Source: Yarrowia lipolytica
Lineage: Eukaryota > Ascomycota > Dipodascomycetes > Dipodascales
DNA length: 64,000 nt
Direction: 5' to 3'
Assembly (NCBI RefSeq): GCF_001761485.1
Contig: NC_090775.1
Coordinates: 2,177,001-2,241,000 of the forward strand
Positions within the stretch are counted from its first letter, which is position 1. Every line of letters starts with the position of its first letter. A model generated the notes under the pieces. That model worked only from the letters and a program-made list of their open reading frames with translations. It had not been told where the DNA came from and did no database searches. A program made the translations under genes and the position numbers. Below are positions 1-8,443 of the stretch, one piece after another.

Positions 1-888
1 AGAGAATCGATGAAACTTTTCACCAAGTCTAAATTTCGAGATAACAGACGGTAGGGTAAGTGGGTTGGGAAACATTTATATACAGCGTGCACATCACAGT
101 GAAAAGAGTGTGACTCATTGAGGTTAGGGCTGGACACGATGACTCGCCATATACTCCGTGTCTTTGGTCTATAGGAGGAATGTTGAAATCCCGATCGAAT
201 GAAGTTCAAGTAGGTTGTATCGCCTGTATATTTGTGAAGCGCTTCCTTCAAGTACAAGTAAAGATGTTCCTATTGTTGGACTCCTTTGTTTTTCCTCCCA
301 ATTCAATACTGTGAGCCGTGACTATTCAGGTTAGAGTACTTGTATTTCTAGTTGGGACTTTAAGTAGATGTGACGACAAGAAAGGAACAACATAGAGAGA
401 GCTGTTGGAGATGTCTGGTGTCATTCTGGGGGCGATACAACATGAGAAGGCTGTTTTATGGTGTCTTTTATTGGTTCTTTATTATTTATTTTTGTTGTTA
501 AATCTCATTTAACCTGTTTTTGGTACGTTATTGATACCGATCTTGACCATTTGACCATCCGAGTGTACTTGACTTTAATTATAGCGTAATAGACTTTAGT
601 TAGAGCGTACTTGACTTTAATTAGTTAGAGTAACAGACTTAGTTAATCCAGCTTTGCAACAATCATCACAGACGGAGTATGTTAGTCAGCAAGAGTACAA
701 GAGTACAGGCATTAGCACAGGGTAATCTGCGAGACCAAATTTTGTCACCTGACTTCATGGCTTCAGACCAAGCGTTGGTTTATCCATGGATTTATGTTGA
801 CTGATTGTATGCACGCGAAATTTCAATTAACAAACTCAATTCGCGTTCTCCACACAACACCAAGGCAGATCAGCCAACCAAGTACACC
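1..888. other. Intergenic region left of RTT109
   Basis: I see no convincing gene in this AT-rich stretch. It holds the upstream region of RTT109, several short GTACTTG-type motifs and a 42-bp direct duplication listed separately. No tRNA or 5S signature is visible. Confidence 0.6.
565..648. repeat. Two-copy 42-bp direct repeat
   Basis: A unit beginning GTACTTGACTTTAATTA at 565 recurs at 607. The first 17 bases are identical and the remainder is diverged but alignable (AGACTTTAGTTA versus AGACTTAGTTAA). It lies about 240 bases upstream of the RTT109 start and may be promoter-proximal. No function is visible. Confidence 0.7.
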
Positions 889-2373
889 ATGAATGATGGA
901 ACCAAAAGTCTAGTTGACGAACAGTTTGTGCGGGCGCTCGCAAAGGTTCTTCCCAAGCTGCCCGGTGACTTTGTCTTCCACCACTACCATACTAAGAAGC
1001 GTCAGTGCAAGCGGTCTCTCATTTTCCAGGACGATGTTCTCGATGGCTTTGACGAGGGAGATGATGCGGAGGAGGCGAAGGCAGCCGATGAGTCAGCTGA
1101 TAAGCCTACTGGGTCCACTGAATCCGATGAACTCGAGAAGCTACCTGAAGCAAAGAGAGAATCTGTTTCTGACTCTGGGACAACTGAGGCCAAGGACAAC
1201 GAACAGAAGCCTGTGACTGGAGTGAAGGAGGCTGGAGTGGAGGAGGATGGAGTGGAGGAGGATGGAGTGAAGAAGGTATCCGAATCGGATTTCAAAGGAG
1301 CTGGCTCTTTGGATGGGGACAAGACCGCTTCTAAGTATACAGACGCCGCCGAATCCAAAACCATCAAAACTGTCCCCCCAGAGATCTTGGAACGACGAAA
1401 GAAACATACTGTGATCACCCACATGTTTGTCTTGTCGTACGAAAATACCATTCTCTTCGCGCTCGAAATCTACACCTTTTACGATCCCACAGGAGTCACT
1501 CTGTTTGTTTCAAAGGCAGACTCCACTGGCCAGTCTCCCCTGGTTGACGGCGAGTCTGTCCGAGTGTCGATGAAAGACGTTTCCAGAGCCATCATCGATG
1601 TGCTTCTCAAGCATCATCCCGGCCAGCGGGTCCGTATCTGTCTTTTTGCCCGACCCGAAAAGCAATACCTTTTCCCTTTCTCGGCTGACTACCCCAAAAA
1701 GCATTTCCTCAGCGGCCCTCAGCTCACAAAGTGGTGGATAGCCTGTCTGGACGGTCTCCTCGATGACTTTGAGAACCCCACTGCCACTCTGCGAATCCCC
1801 GGCGCAGAAAACCGAACAATTCAGAGCTTCCTCGAGGGCCTTCCTAGATGGACCATGGGCGACATCTTCAAGTACCAGAAGCCCGAGGTCGGAGAAGTGC
1901 CTGAATCTGACGCCAAACTCGCCATCTACCAACTCCCCCGGTTCCCTGATGACCCCAAATCTCGATTCCTCGACTTTCTCGCGTCTGAAGGACGAACTAC
2001 AACCTGCAGCATTGAAATGTTCTGGGAAGAGATCCAGGGCCGCCAGGAGTTCAATGCCGGAATAATGGTCGGTCTAATGGGCGTTGACGGCGTTGTGAAG
2101 GGCGAAACACAGCCTGAAACCGAACCTGCATCTTCTCTGTCGTACAAGGAGTTCAAAAACGTGCGAGAAATCATCACCGAGTCGGATTACACAACTACCG
2201 AACTCGTCATTGACGCCAACAGAGAACTAACTGAGGATGGACCAGCGCAGAGCCGTGTGGGCTTCAAGGGACAGCTGGAACGAGCTGCTCCAGTAGCGTC
2301 GGAGCTCAAGCGAGCCCCCGTCGTCAACACTCTCGACATGAACCTGGTTAGAAAGAAGAAGAAGACTAACTAA
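889..2373 (+). CDS. RTT109: Histone H3 lysine acetyltransferase Rtt109
   Basis: The 494-residue protein matches the fungal Rtt109/p300-like acetyltransferase family, which acetylates newly made histone H3 (K56, also K9/K27) with the chaperones Asf1 and Vps75 in the nucleus during replication. Visible family landmarks are an N-terminal LPGDFVFHHY stretch, the ICLFARPEKQYLFPFS segment, the following KWW motif, and the late RFPDDPKSRFLDFL and FWEEIQGRQEFNAG blocks. The first ATG of the open frame is at 889; the frame extends upstream only through a TTG. Between about residues 54 and 165 lies an acidic, low-complexity insertion with a 15-bp coding repeat (1234-1263). The C-terminus is lysine-rich, as in other Rtt109 proteins. 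The gene converges on SPO11, with only 52 bases between the stop codons. Confidence 0.88.
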   Translation: MNDGTKSLVDEQFVRALAKVLPKLPGDFVFHHYHTKKRQCKRSLIFQDDVLDGFDEGDDAEEAKAADESADKPTGSTESDELEKLPEAKRESVSDSGTTEAKDNEQKPVTGVKEAGVEEDGVEEDGVKKVSESDFKGAGSLDGDKTASKYTDAAESKTIKTVPPEILERRKKHTVITHMFVLSYENTILFALEIYTFYDPTGVTLFVSKADSTGQSPLVDGESVRVSMKDVSRAIIDVLLKHHPGQRVRICLFARPEKQYLFPFSADYPKKHFLSGPQLTKWWIACLDGLLDDFENPTATLRIPGAENRTIQSFLEGLPRWTMGDIFKYQKPEVGEVPESDAKLAIYQLPRFPDDPKSRFLDFLASEGRTTTCSIEMFWEEIQGRQEFNAGIMVGLMGVDGVVKGETQPETEPASSLSYKEFKNVREIITESDYTTTELVIDANRELTEDGPAQSRVGFKGQLERAAPVASELKRAPVVNTLDMNLVRKKKKTN

Positions 2374-2425
2374 CAGAATAAATATTACATTCAGAGCAGC
2401 TATAGTTCTAACGTCAAAATCTCCA

Positions 2426-3439
2426 CTAATGGATCCTGTCAAAAATATAACGGGCCAAATTCCTACCTTCACTGCCGTCTCCAGCAACGTTCATCTCAGC
2501 AACCTTGCCAAGAAACAGCATCCGTTGAAGCTCCAGTTTCCACTTGTTCATCTCAATGTAGTCTCCCAACTCTAGAGCTTCCGCCTGACGACCAGTTATA
2601 GCGGAGAGAAGCCGCCCGGCGTGCTTGCGGTTCTTGTCTTCTAATGGGAGGTGGCCACGCTTAAAATCAACAAGAGAAACACCAATATATGATATCGAGG
2701 ACCCCAGCCCCTGCAATGAAGGAGCCCTGACAAACGAGCGGTATCGGTAAGTTGCGGCAATGTGGATTCCATGAGGGTCAGCGTCGACACATATGAATAG
2801 AGGCAGCATCTCGTCAAAAAGACGCACAAAGTCCTGGGTCATGTGATCGGGGTATCCTTTGCCAGTTATCAAGAGGGTATCTTTGGGTATGTAGGCACAC
2901 AGGGTTGTGAAAACCGCCTCTTTCTCAACGATCAAAATACAATTTACTTGAGGAGCCAGTTGGATATCGCTGATGTTTGTGGTGTAGGGTATCAATGTGG
3001 TGGTATGTGTAGGTATTGTCACTGGAGCTCTGTAGTCGTCCTTGTACGAAATTGTCAACGCTGAATCGCATGCCGAATAAATGAGTCCCTTTTGAGCTGC
3101 CACCACATTGAGAGAGTCACGAGGTACTTGCAAAAAATCATTAGTTATTCTAGCAATGCAGCTATCCACGACTCCCTGGGTTTTGAACAGATTCACGGCG
3201 TCGTAGTAGATATCTCTTTTTGTGGTGATTTTGTCCTTGTCCAAACAACTCTTGATGATTTGCAACAGTCTCAGGTAGATTGAGAACCGGTTGACCGAGT
3301 TACCACAGAGTGTGGTCAGAGGTATCCCTTTGGAAGCATGGGTTTCGAAAATGGAGGCAGAGGAGATGTCTTCGTGAAACTGCTTCTTCAGTCGCGAGAT
3401 TGTTTTGTTGATGATAGCTTTTGTGTCGTCTTGGTCCAT
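2426..3439 (-). CDS. SPO11: Meiotic topoisomerase-like protein Spo11
   Basis: The 337-residue protein resembles topoisomerase VI subunit A. It would make programmed meiotic double-strand breaks by attaching covalently to DNA through a tyrosine. The active-site motif RDIYYDAV carries the tyrosine pair Y78/Y79. The Toprim metal site is visible as IVEKEAVF (E172) and VDADPHG (D219, D221), followed by the family block HIAATYRYRS. The length is slightly shorter than the yeast protein (about 400 residues), and the frame is intact from an ATG at 3439. No intron signals were seen, although SPO11 genes in other eukaryotes often have them. The gene runs toward RTT109, and their 3' untranslated regions probably overlap. 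Confidence 0.92.
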   Translation of the reverse strand: MDQDDTKAIINKTISRLKKQFHEDISSASIFETHASKGIPLTTLCGNSVNRFSIYLRLLQIIKSCLDKDKITTKRDIYYDAVNLFKTQGVVDSCIARITNDFLQVPRDSLNVVAAQKGLIYSACDSALTISYKDDYRAPVTIPTHTTTLIPYTTNISDIQLAPQVNCILIVEKEAVFTTLCAYIPKDTLLITGKGYPDHMTQDFVRLFDEMLPLFICVDADPHGIHIAATYRYRSFVRAPSLQGLGSSISYIGVSLVDFKRGHLPLEDKNRKHAGRLLSAITGRQAEALELGDYIEMNKWKLELQRMLFLGKVAEMNVAGDGSEGRNLARYIFDRIH

Positions 3440-3583
3440 TGTGGCGTGTGGGTGATGTGAACAAGTTTGGTGGTGTTGGAGACATGGAGGAGTACGAGTT
3501 ACTTGAGATTATGTTTAGAAGGACATTGAAAAATGTCTTTAACCGATCAAGATAATCTTGCAAGAAAAAGAAACCGTGTAGCT

Positions 3584-3584
<1 letters not shown>

Positions 3585-3615
<31 letters not shown>
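3585..3615. repeat. 31-base poly(A) tract
   Basis: An uninterrupted run of 31 A on the plus strand lies about 145 bases upstream of the SPO11 start. On the SPO11 strand it reads as poly(dT), which often excludes nucleosomes in yeast promoters. A promoter role is inferred. Confidence 0.9.
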
Positions 3616-3619
<4 letters not shown>

Positions 3620-4350
3620 GTGAAACGCACCAATCACAAATATGAACGCTCCCGACCCATTTGTACCCTCCATCAACTCCACTTGGTGTTGCCCAAGTTT
3701 GATCCGTTGGTCGTTTGACTCGTTCTTCACGATATTGCCAAGTCAAGTGACACAACTTGTAGTATAACGCAACTACAGTATGTACTGCACTTCAAGTATA
3801 TAAGTATATAAGTACATACTGTACATACCATACAGGAACTTTTGAATGGAACTGGAACGGTCAGTTGTACAAGTACAGGACTTATATTGCACCAGGTACT
3901 TGTACAATATAAGTACAAGTAAATTGCAATTGACGTCCCTCACGTCACTCTCACAATTGTTTCGTCTTGTGGGGGCTAATCGGCACCCCCATAAACAGGG
4001 AGGTTCTATGATCGACAGCGCAGATAAAAAACATACAAAGTCAACCCGAAAAGTGAAGTCGGAACTCAAAAAATTGGAGGTGATCATAACGTACAAGTAC
4101 AATACCAAGTACAAGTACACGTACACATACTCCAGAAAGCTGAGGGAGTAAAAATCAATTAACCGATGGATATCCCACTTATATATTTGACCTCGGCTAA
4201 TGTGCCTCTATACAGCAACAATATGCATGTCTACCATCGGATCCATCGGATCGAACCATTAAAAGATTTAGACTCACCCCACATTCTGCAGCCCTTCTGA
4301 ACATTAGCGCAGGCTTCCCGTACTCGAACTTCCACTTGTACATACACGCC
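3616..4350. other. Divergent intergenic region with GTACAAGTAC-type palindromes
   Basis: This region lies between the divergent SPO11 and AIM17-like genes and has no supported gene. It is dense in GTAC-containing motifs (TACAAGTAC, CTTGTAC), including a perfect inverted repeat TACTTGTAC/GTACAAGTA with 9-bp arms and a 7-base AT loop at 3897-3921. A TATATTT-like stretch sits near 4181. Confidence 0.6.
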
Positions 4351-5712
4351 ATGCTACACACTATCAAGGGTCTTCGACAAGTGCGGGGAGCTCGGGGCTT
4401 CTCCGTGAGCTCGAGAGCGCTTCTTCAGCTCAAAAATGTGACCAAGACAGGTCTTGAAATTGAACTGGAACCCGGATCGACCCCCGTTCACTACTCCAAC
4501 TTTTTCCTCAGAGATGCCGCCTCCTCCACAAACGCCATTGATCCCTCGACTTCGCAGCGGTACTTTTCTTCCGGCGAGCTGGCCAAGGACATCCATCCCG
4601 AGAAAATCCATGTGGGCAAGAAGGAGGGCCAAGCCGACTCTGCCGTGTACTCCACTCAGGACACCAAAATATGCCAGCATGATACGGACATTGACGGCCT
4701 GAAAATCGAGTGGTCCGACGGCTTCCAGGAGTACTACACGGCACACTTTCTCAAGCAGTATGCGTCGCCCGAGGCTTCTCGAAAACGACGACATTTGGCC
4801 CAGCCTATTGAACTGTGGGAGAGAAAGGAGATTACTGAGGCGCTGGACAAAAACCAAATCCAGACCACGTGGAAGGAATACCAGACCACCGAGGGTATGC
4901 ATAAAATCGTCAAGGCTCTGCACGACTACGGTCTGGCGTTCGTGACGGGTCTACCTGACCAGAAGACAACGGTGGTTGATGCTGAAGACAAGGATGTGGG
5001 TACTGTCACAGCAGAACCCATTCTCGTGGAAGAGGTCGGAAAGAAGATTGGATACATCAAGGAAACCTTCTATGGCCGATCATGGGACACCCGATCTGTC
5101 CCCAACCCCAAAAACGTGGCCTACACTTCGCAGTACTTGCCTCTGCACATGGACCTGCTCTACTACGAGTCTCCTCCTGGCATTCAGCTGCTCCACGTCA
5201 TCAAAAACCAGGCTGTCGGAGGCGAGTCCATATTCACAGACTCGTTTGCATCTGCTAAATACGTCTGGGAAAAGAACCCTGCCGCCTACAGAGCTCTGTG
5301 TGAGATTCCTTTGACATTCCATTACATCAACGACGGCCAGCATTACCACAACACCGTGCCCATGATTGTCGAACACCAGCAGACAGACAAGAGCAAGTGG
5401 ACCAACCCCAAAGCCATCAACTACGCTCCTCCTTTCCAGGGCCCCTTTGACGCAGTTGAGCTAGTTGAGGGAGGTGAGAAGTGCGAGCTGTTCAGAGAAG
5501 GTCTCAGACTGTTTGAAGAGCACCTTACCAGCGCTGAAAATGAGCTGCGAACAAAGATGGAAGAGAACTCCTGTGTGCTTTTCCTAAACCGTCGAGTTCT
5601 TCATTCTCGAACCGAGTTTGATGCACAGTCTGGCGTCAGATGGCTCAAAGGAACTTATCTGGACATCGATGCCTTCTACTCCAAACTGAGAGTTCTATCA
5701 AACGATTCCTAA
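4351..5712 (+). CDS. Mitochondrial Fe(II)/2-oxoglutarate dioxygenase, gamma-butyrobetaine hydroxylase/AIM17-like
   Basis: The 453-residue protein belongs to the TauD/gamma-butyrobetaine hydroxylase and trimethyllysine dioxygenase family. Its N-terminal domain (about residues 28-140, ending WSDGFQEYY) matches the small DUF971-type domain, and the dioxygenase domain follows. The iron site is visible as LPLHMD (H266, D268) with the distal histidine in RRVLHSR (H418); arginines in the C-terminal block would bind 2-oxoglutarate. The first residues (MLHTIKGLRQVRGARG) are basic and lack acids, as in a mitochondrial presequence. The ATG at 4351 is chosen because the frame upstream has only a TTG. Orthology to yeast Aim17 or to a true carnitine-pathway enzyme cannot be settled by eye. 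The gene converges on DNM1 with 76 bases between stops. Confidence 0.82.
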   Translation: MLHTIKGLRQVRGARGFSVSSRALLQLKNVTKTGLEIELEPGSTPVHYSNFFLRDAASSTNAIDPSTSQRYFSSGELAKDIHPEKIHVGKKEGQADSAVYSTQDTKICQHDTDIDGLKIEWSDGFQEYYTAHFLKQYASPEASRKRRHLAQPIELWERKEITEALDKNQIQTTWKEYQTTEGMHKIVKALHDYGLAFVTGLPDQKTTVVDAEDKDVGTVTAEPILVEEVGKKIGYIKETFYGRSWDTRSVPNPKNVAYTSQYLPLHMDLLYYESPPGIQLLHVIKNQAVGGESIFTDSFASAKYVWEKNPAAYRALCEIPLTFHYINDGQHYHNTVPMIVEHQQTDKSKWTNPKAINYAPPFQGPFDAVELVEGGEKCELFREGLRLFEEHLTSAENELRTKMEENSCVLFLNRRVLHSRTEFDAQSGVRWLKGTYLDIDAFYSKLRVLSNDS

Positions 5713-5788
5713 ACCGACTCACTACGCTATAGTCTCTCAAACGTATATATACACTAAATATTTTCTATGCTAACGGGGTATGGTCGTC

Positions 5789-8098
5789 TTAGATCACCTC
5801 GCCAATAATCTTGGAAGCCTCCTTGTAAGTCTTGAGCAGAGTCTCGCACTTTTCTCGCTCCTGGGCCAGGTTTTCGTCCTCAAACAGAAGGGCATCAAAC
5901 AGAGCCTCCTTGTACAACTCGCTGACCAGTCGGTTCTGAACGCTCTCCTTACTGAAGTTGACCAGCAGATGCATGACCGCCTTGGGGACCTGGTCCTGGA
6001 TGGACTCTCGCACAATGTTGAAGTACGACACAATCAGTCGTCGTATCAACTCAGTCTCGAGCTTCTCTCGGTCGGACAGCTGCTCGCCTTCCTCGAGATC
6101 CATGTCGTCAAATGCAGAAGCCATGGTGTCCATGGGGTCCGAAATGTGCTTCTTGTCGTGGGGACCCTTCTGGGAGCCTCCGGAGGACGAGAAACCATTG
6201 GGGAACTGACCCTTCACGCCAGCAGCACCGGGGGGAGGCATGACAGGGTTGCCATCGGCGTCCTTGCCAAAGAAGTAGTTGAGGAATGTGTCCTTGGGCT
6301 CTCCGGAGGCGTTAGTGGCGGTGGAAGGGGTTCGGTGATGATGGGCCTCTCGCTGGTAGTCCTTACCACCCTCGGTAGAACCAGGTCGAGAAGACGTGGA
6401 GTCGTCGTCAGGACCATTCTCGATGGCCTGAGGGGTATCCTTGCCGTTGGGAGGGAGCATATCCATGTGCTTTCGTCGCATATCCTTCTGCCGGCTGGCG
6501 TTTTCTTTTTGCTTCTTCTCCTCCACCACGGTAGCCATAGCGTCGGCAGCGCCAATGAAGTTGGGATGGTTGGTGTTGATGTATGCTCGCTGGATAGCGA
6601 TCAGAGACTCCACGTACGAGGCGGTAGGGCCAAGTCGCTCCCGCAGCAGGTCGGAGACACACTCAATGAGCTTGGCCTGAAGTTTAGGAAACCGAGAGAG
6701 CTCGGGAGATCCGCAGTTGTGGCAGATCTTCATGAGCTCCTCGTACACAAGCTCGACGCATCGCTGGGAGGGCGGCTCCAGCAGCTTGATCTGAGGCTTC
6801 ACAAGCATATCAAAGGCGAGCTCCGGAACAAAGAGCGAGGGTCGGGGACCGGTGGAGTTTCGAATGGCGGTTCGAATGTCGTTGATGGACAGGTTGGCGG
6901 TGGGGCTTATCGAAGACAGCGCTGTACCAAACACATCATTGTAAATGTAGTAGATTCGAGCGCCTCCGCACAGCTCCTTGGTAGAGACGGCGGCGGTACC
7001 CTCGATGGAGGTGACGAACTTGGAGGCAAACTTGGTCATGAGCTGCAGAATAAGAGTGCCCTTGGACTCGCCAGAGTTGAGGTATGACACGCCGTAGCTG
7101 GACAGTTCCTGCTCGGTCTGGCCCATAAGGGTATTGAGCTTGGCCTTGATGTCGGGCAGCTTCTCCCGAATGTGGTTCATGAGAGTCTGGTTCAGAGACT
7201 TGGCGAGAAACTGGGTACCGCACTTATGGGAGATGTTTCTGTACACGGGGTGGTTCTGGAAGAACTCCCTCTCGGCCTCCAGCGAGTCGGACAGGGGCTT
7301 GTTGGCGTGGATATCCTGCTGAGATCGATTGATCACACCAATGAAGCCCAGCTTGAGAGGGTATACCCGGCCAGACAGGATATCCATGGCGTTAGTACCC
7401 TGGTCCATTAGATCCAGCTTGGTGAGAATACCAATGGTTCGCTTGCCGTGGGGATCGACCTGTCGGGCGAGCTTAAGTGACTCGGAGTTGACAATGTCCA
7501 CGTTGGCAGGGGAGACAGCCAAGATGATGGAGTTGGGCTTGGCAATGTACTCGCAGATGAGGTGACGGGTCTGTCGCTCAATGTCGGTGGGCTGATCGCC
7601 AATAGGGATCTTGGTGAGACCGGGCAGATCAACCAGCGTCAGGTTGAGCACGTGGGGTGAGAAGATTTTGAGGTTGATAGGGATTCGGTTGATGCCCTTG
7701 TTGTTTCCGGCAATTCGCACCGTCTCATTCTCAATCTCCTTTCGAATCTCCTCAAAGTCGTAGAACTGTCGTCCGGGAATGTGCAAAAACTCTCCCCATT
7801 CGACCGAGTTGGACTTGGGGGTTCGAGTGTGCACCTCGCCACTGGATCCAGGACGGTCCTTCTCTTCAGAGGGCAGGTTGACGAGCTGCAGCACGAGAGG
7901 TCGTCGGGTGACGATGCCAGTACCTCGGGGCAGAAAGTCTCGACCCACAATGTTTTCCAGCACCGACGACTTACCACACGACTGGGAGCCGACCACCACG
8001 ACCTGGGGCAAGTCGAGTGTGTCGGAGCCAATGGTGTTGAACACGAGGTCCTGCAGTTTGTTGACCAGGGGGATCAGGTCTTCTAGGGATGCCGACAT
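5789..8098 (-). CDS. DNM1: Dynamin-related GTPase Dnm1 (mitochondrial/peroxisomal fission)
   Basis: The 769-residue protein has the full dynamin layout. The GTPase domain carries the P-loop GSQSCGKS at residues 37-44, LPRGTGIVTRRP as switch I, DLPGLTKIP as G3 and TKLD as G4. A middle domain follows, then a charged, Gly/Ser-rich insert B (about residues 520-640), and a GTPase effector domain near the C-terminus. The opening SASLEDLIPLVNKLQD and the EWGEFLHIPGR segment match Dnm1/Drp1 rather than Vps1. Its expected role is assembling on mitochondria and peroxisomes through Fis1-type adaptors to divide them. The P-loop has Cys41 where Dnm1 homologues usually have Ser; dynamin-1 has Ala there, so this is probably tolerated. 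A 5'UTR intron ends directly at the ATG. Confidence 0.95.
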   Translation of the reverse strand: MSASLEDLIPLVNKLQDLVFNTIGSDTLDLPQVVVVGSQSCGKSSVLENIVGRDFLPRGTGIVTRRPLVLQLVNLPSEEKDRPGSSGEVHTRTPKSNSVEWGEFLHIPGRQFYDFEEIRKEIENETVRIAGNNKGINRIPINLKIFSPHVLNLTLVDLPGLTKIPIGDQPTDIERQTRHLICEYIAKPNSIILAVSPANVDIVNSESLKLARQVDPHGKRTIGILTKLDLMDQGTNAMDILSGRVYPLKLGFIGVINRSQQDIHANKPLSDSLEAEREFFQNHPVYRNISHKCGTQFLAKSLNQTLMNHIREKLPDIKAKLNTLMGQTEQELSSYGVSYLNSGESKGTLILQLMTKFASKFVTSIEGTAAVSTKELCGGARIYYIYNDVFGTALSSISPTANLSINDIRTAIRNSTGPRPSLFVPELAFDMLVKPQIKLLEPPSQRCVELVYEELMKICHNCGSPELSRFPKLQAKLIECVSDLLRERLGPTASYVESLIAIQRAYINTNHPNFIGAADAMATVVEEKKQKENASRQKDMRRKHMDMLPPNGKDTPQAIENGPDDDSTSSRPGSTEGGKDYQREAHHHRTPSTATNASGEPKDTFLNYFFGKDADGNPVMPPPGAAGVKGQFPNGFSSSGGSQKGPHDKKHISDPMDTMASAFDDMDLEEGEQLSDREKLETELIRRLIVSYFNIVRESIQDQVPKAVMHLLVNFSKESVQNRLVSELYKEALFDALLFEDENLAQEREKCETLLKTYKEASKIIGEVI

Positions 8099-8443
8099 CT
8101 GGGTTAGTGGTGTTTCTGGATGTGTCGTGGTTCACATGTCTAAACGTATCCGACTTGAAGTATCCAAAATCCAACATGGCCATGTATCCAACTCAGTGAT
8201 AAGTTGCGTGTAGTTGACGGGGATGACACTCCTGCTGACGTGTCGAGAATCACCTCAAAGCCACCATCGGGACACCACCAGCATCAACATCATTGCGCCA
8301 CTGTGATGATCCACCATGTGAAGAAGACGGATAACGAAGCCACAGCCAGCAATAGGAGGCCCAAAGTGCGCTTCCATTGGATTCCCGGCCATTGGGCGTG
8401 TGTGCGACCTTTGGCCAGGCGCATCCAAGCTCGTTTTACTCAC
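8099..8443 (-). other. Predicted 5'UTR intron of DNM1, ending at the ATG
   Basis: On the minus strand a canonical donor GTGAGT begins at 8443 and the acceptor CACTAACCCAG ends at 8099, immediately before the DNM1 ATG. The CTAAC-to-AG spacing is typical of Yarrowia introns. The upstream exon near 8444-8500 contains no ATG, so the intron appears to lie in the leader. Predicted length is 345 nt. Confidence 0.7.

Noticed and set aside
4245-4262. GGTTCGATCC on the minus strand, resembling a tRNA B box
   Set aside because: The flanking bases do not form a T stem or acceptor stem.
5780-7087. Long plus-strand open frame of 435 codons
   Set aside because: It is antisense to DNM1, whose minus-strand frame carries complete GTPase motifs; the plus frame is a codon-bias shadow.
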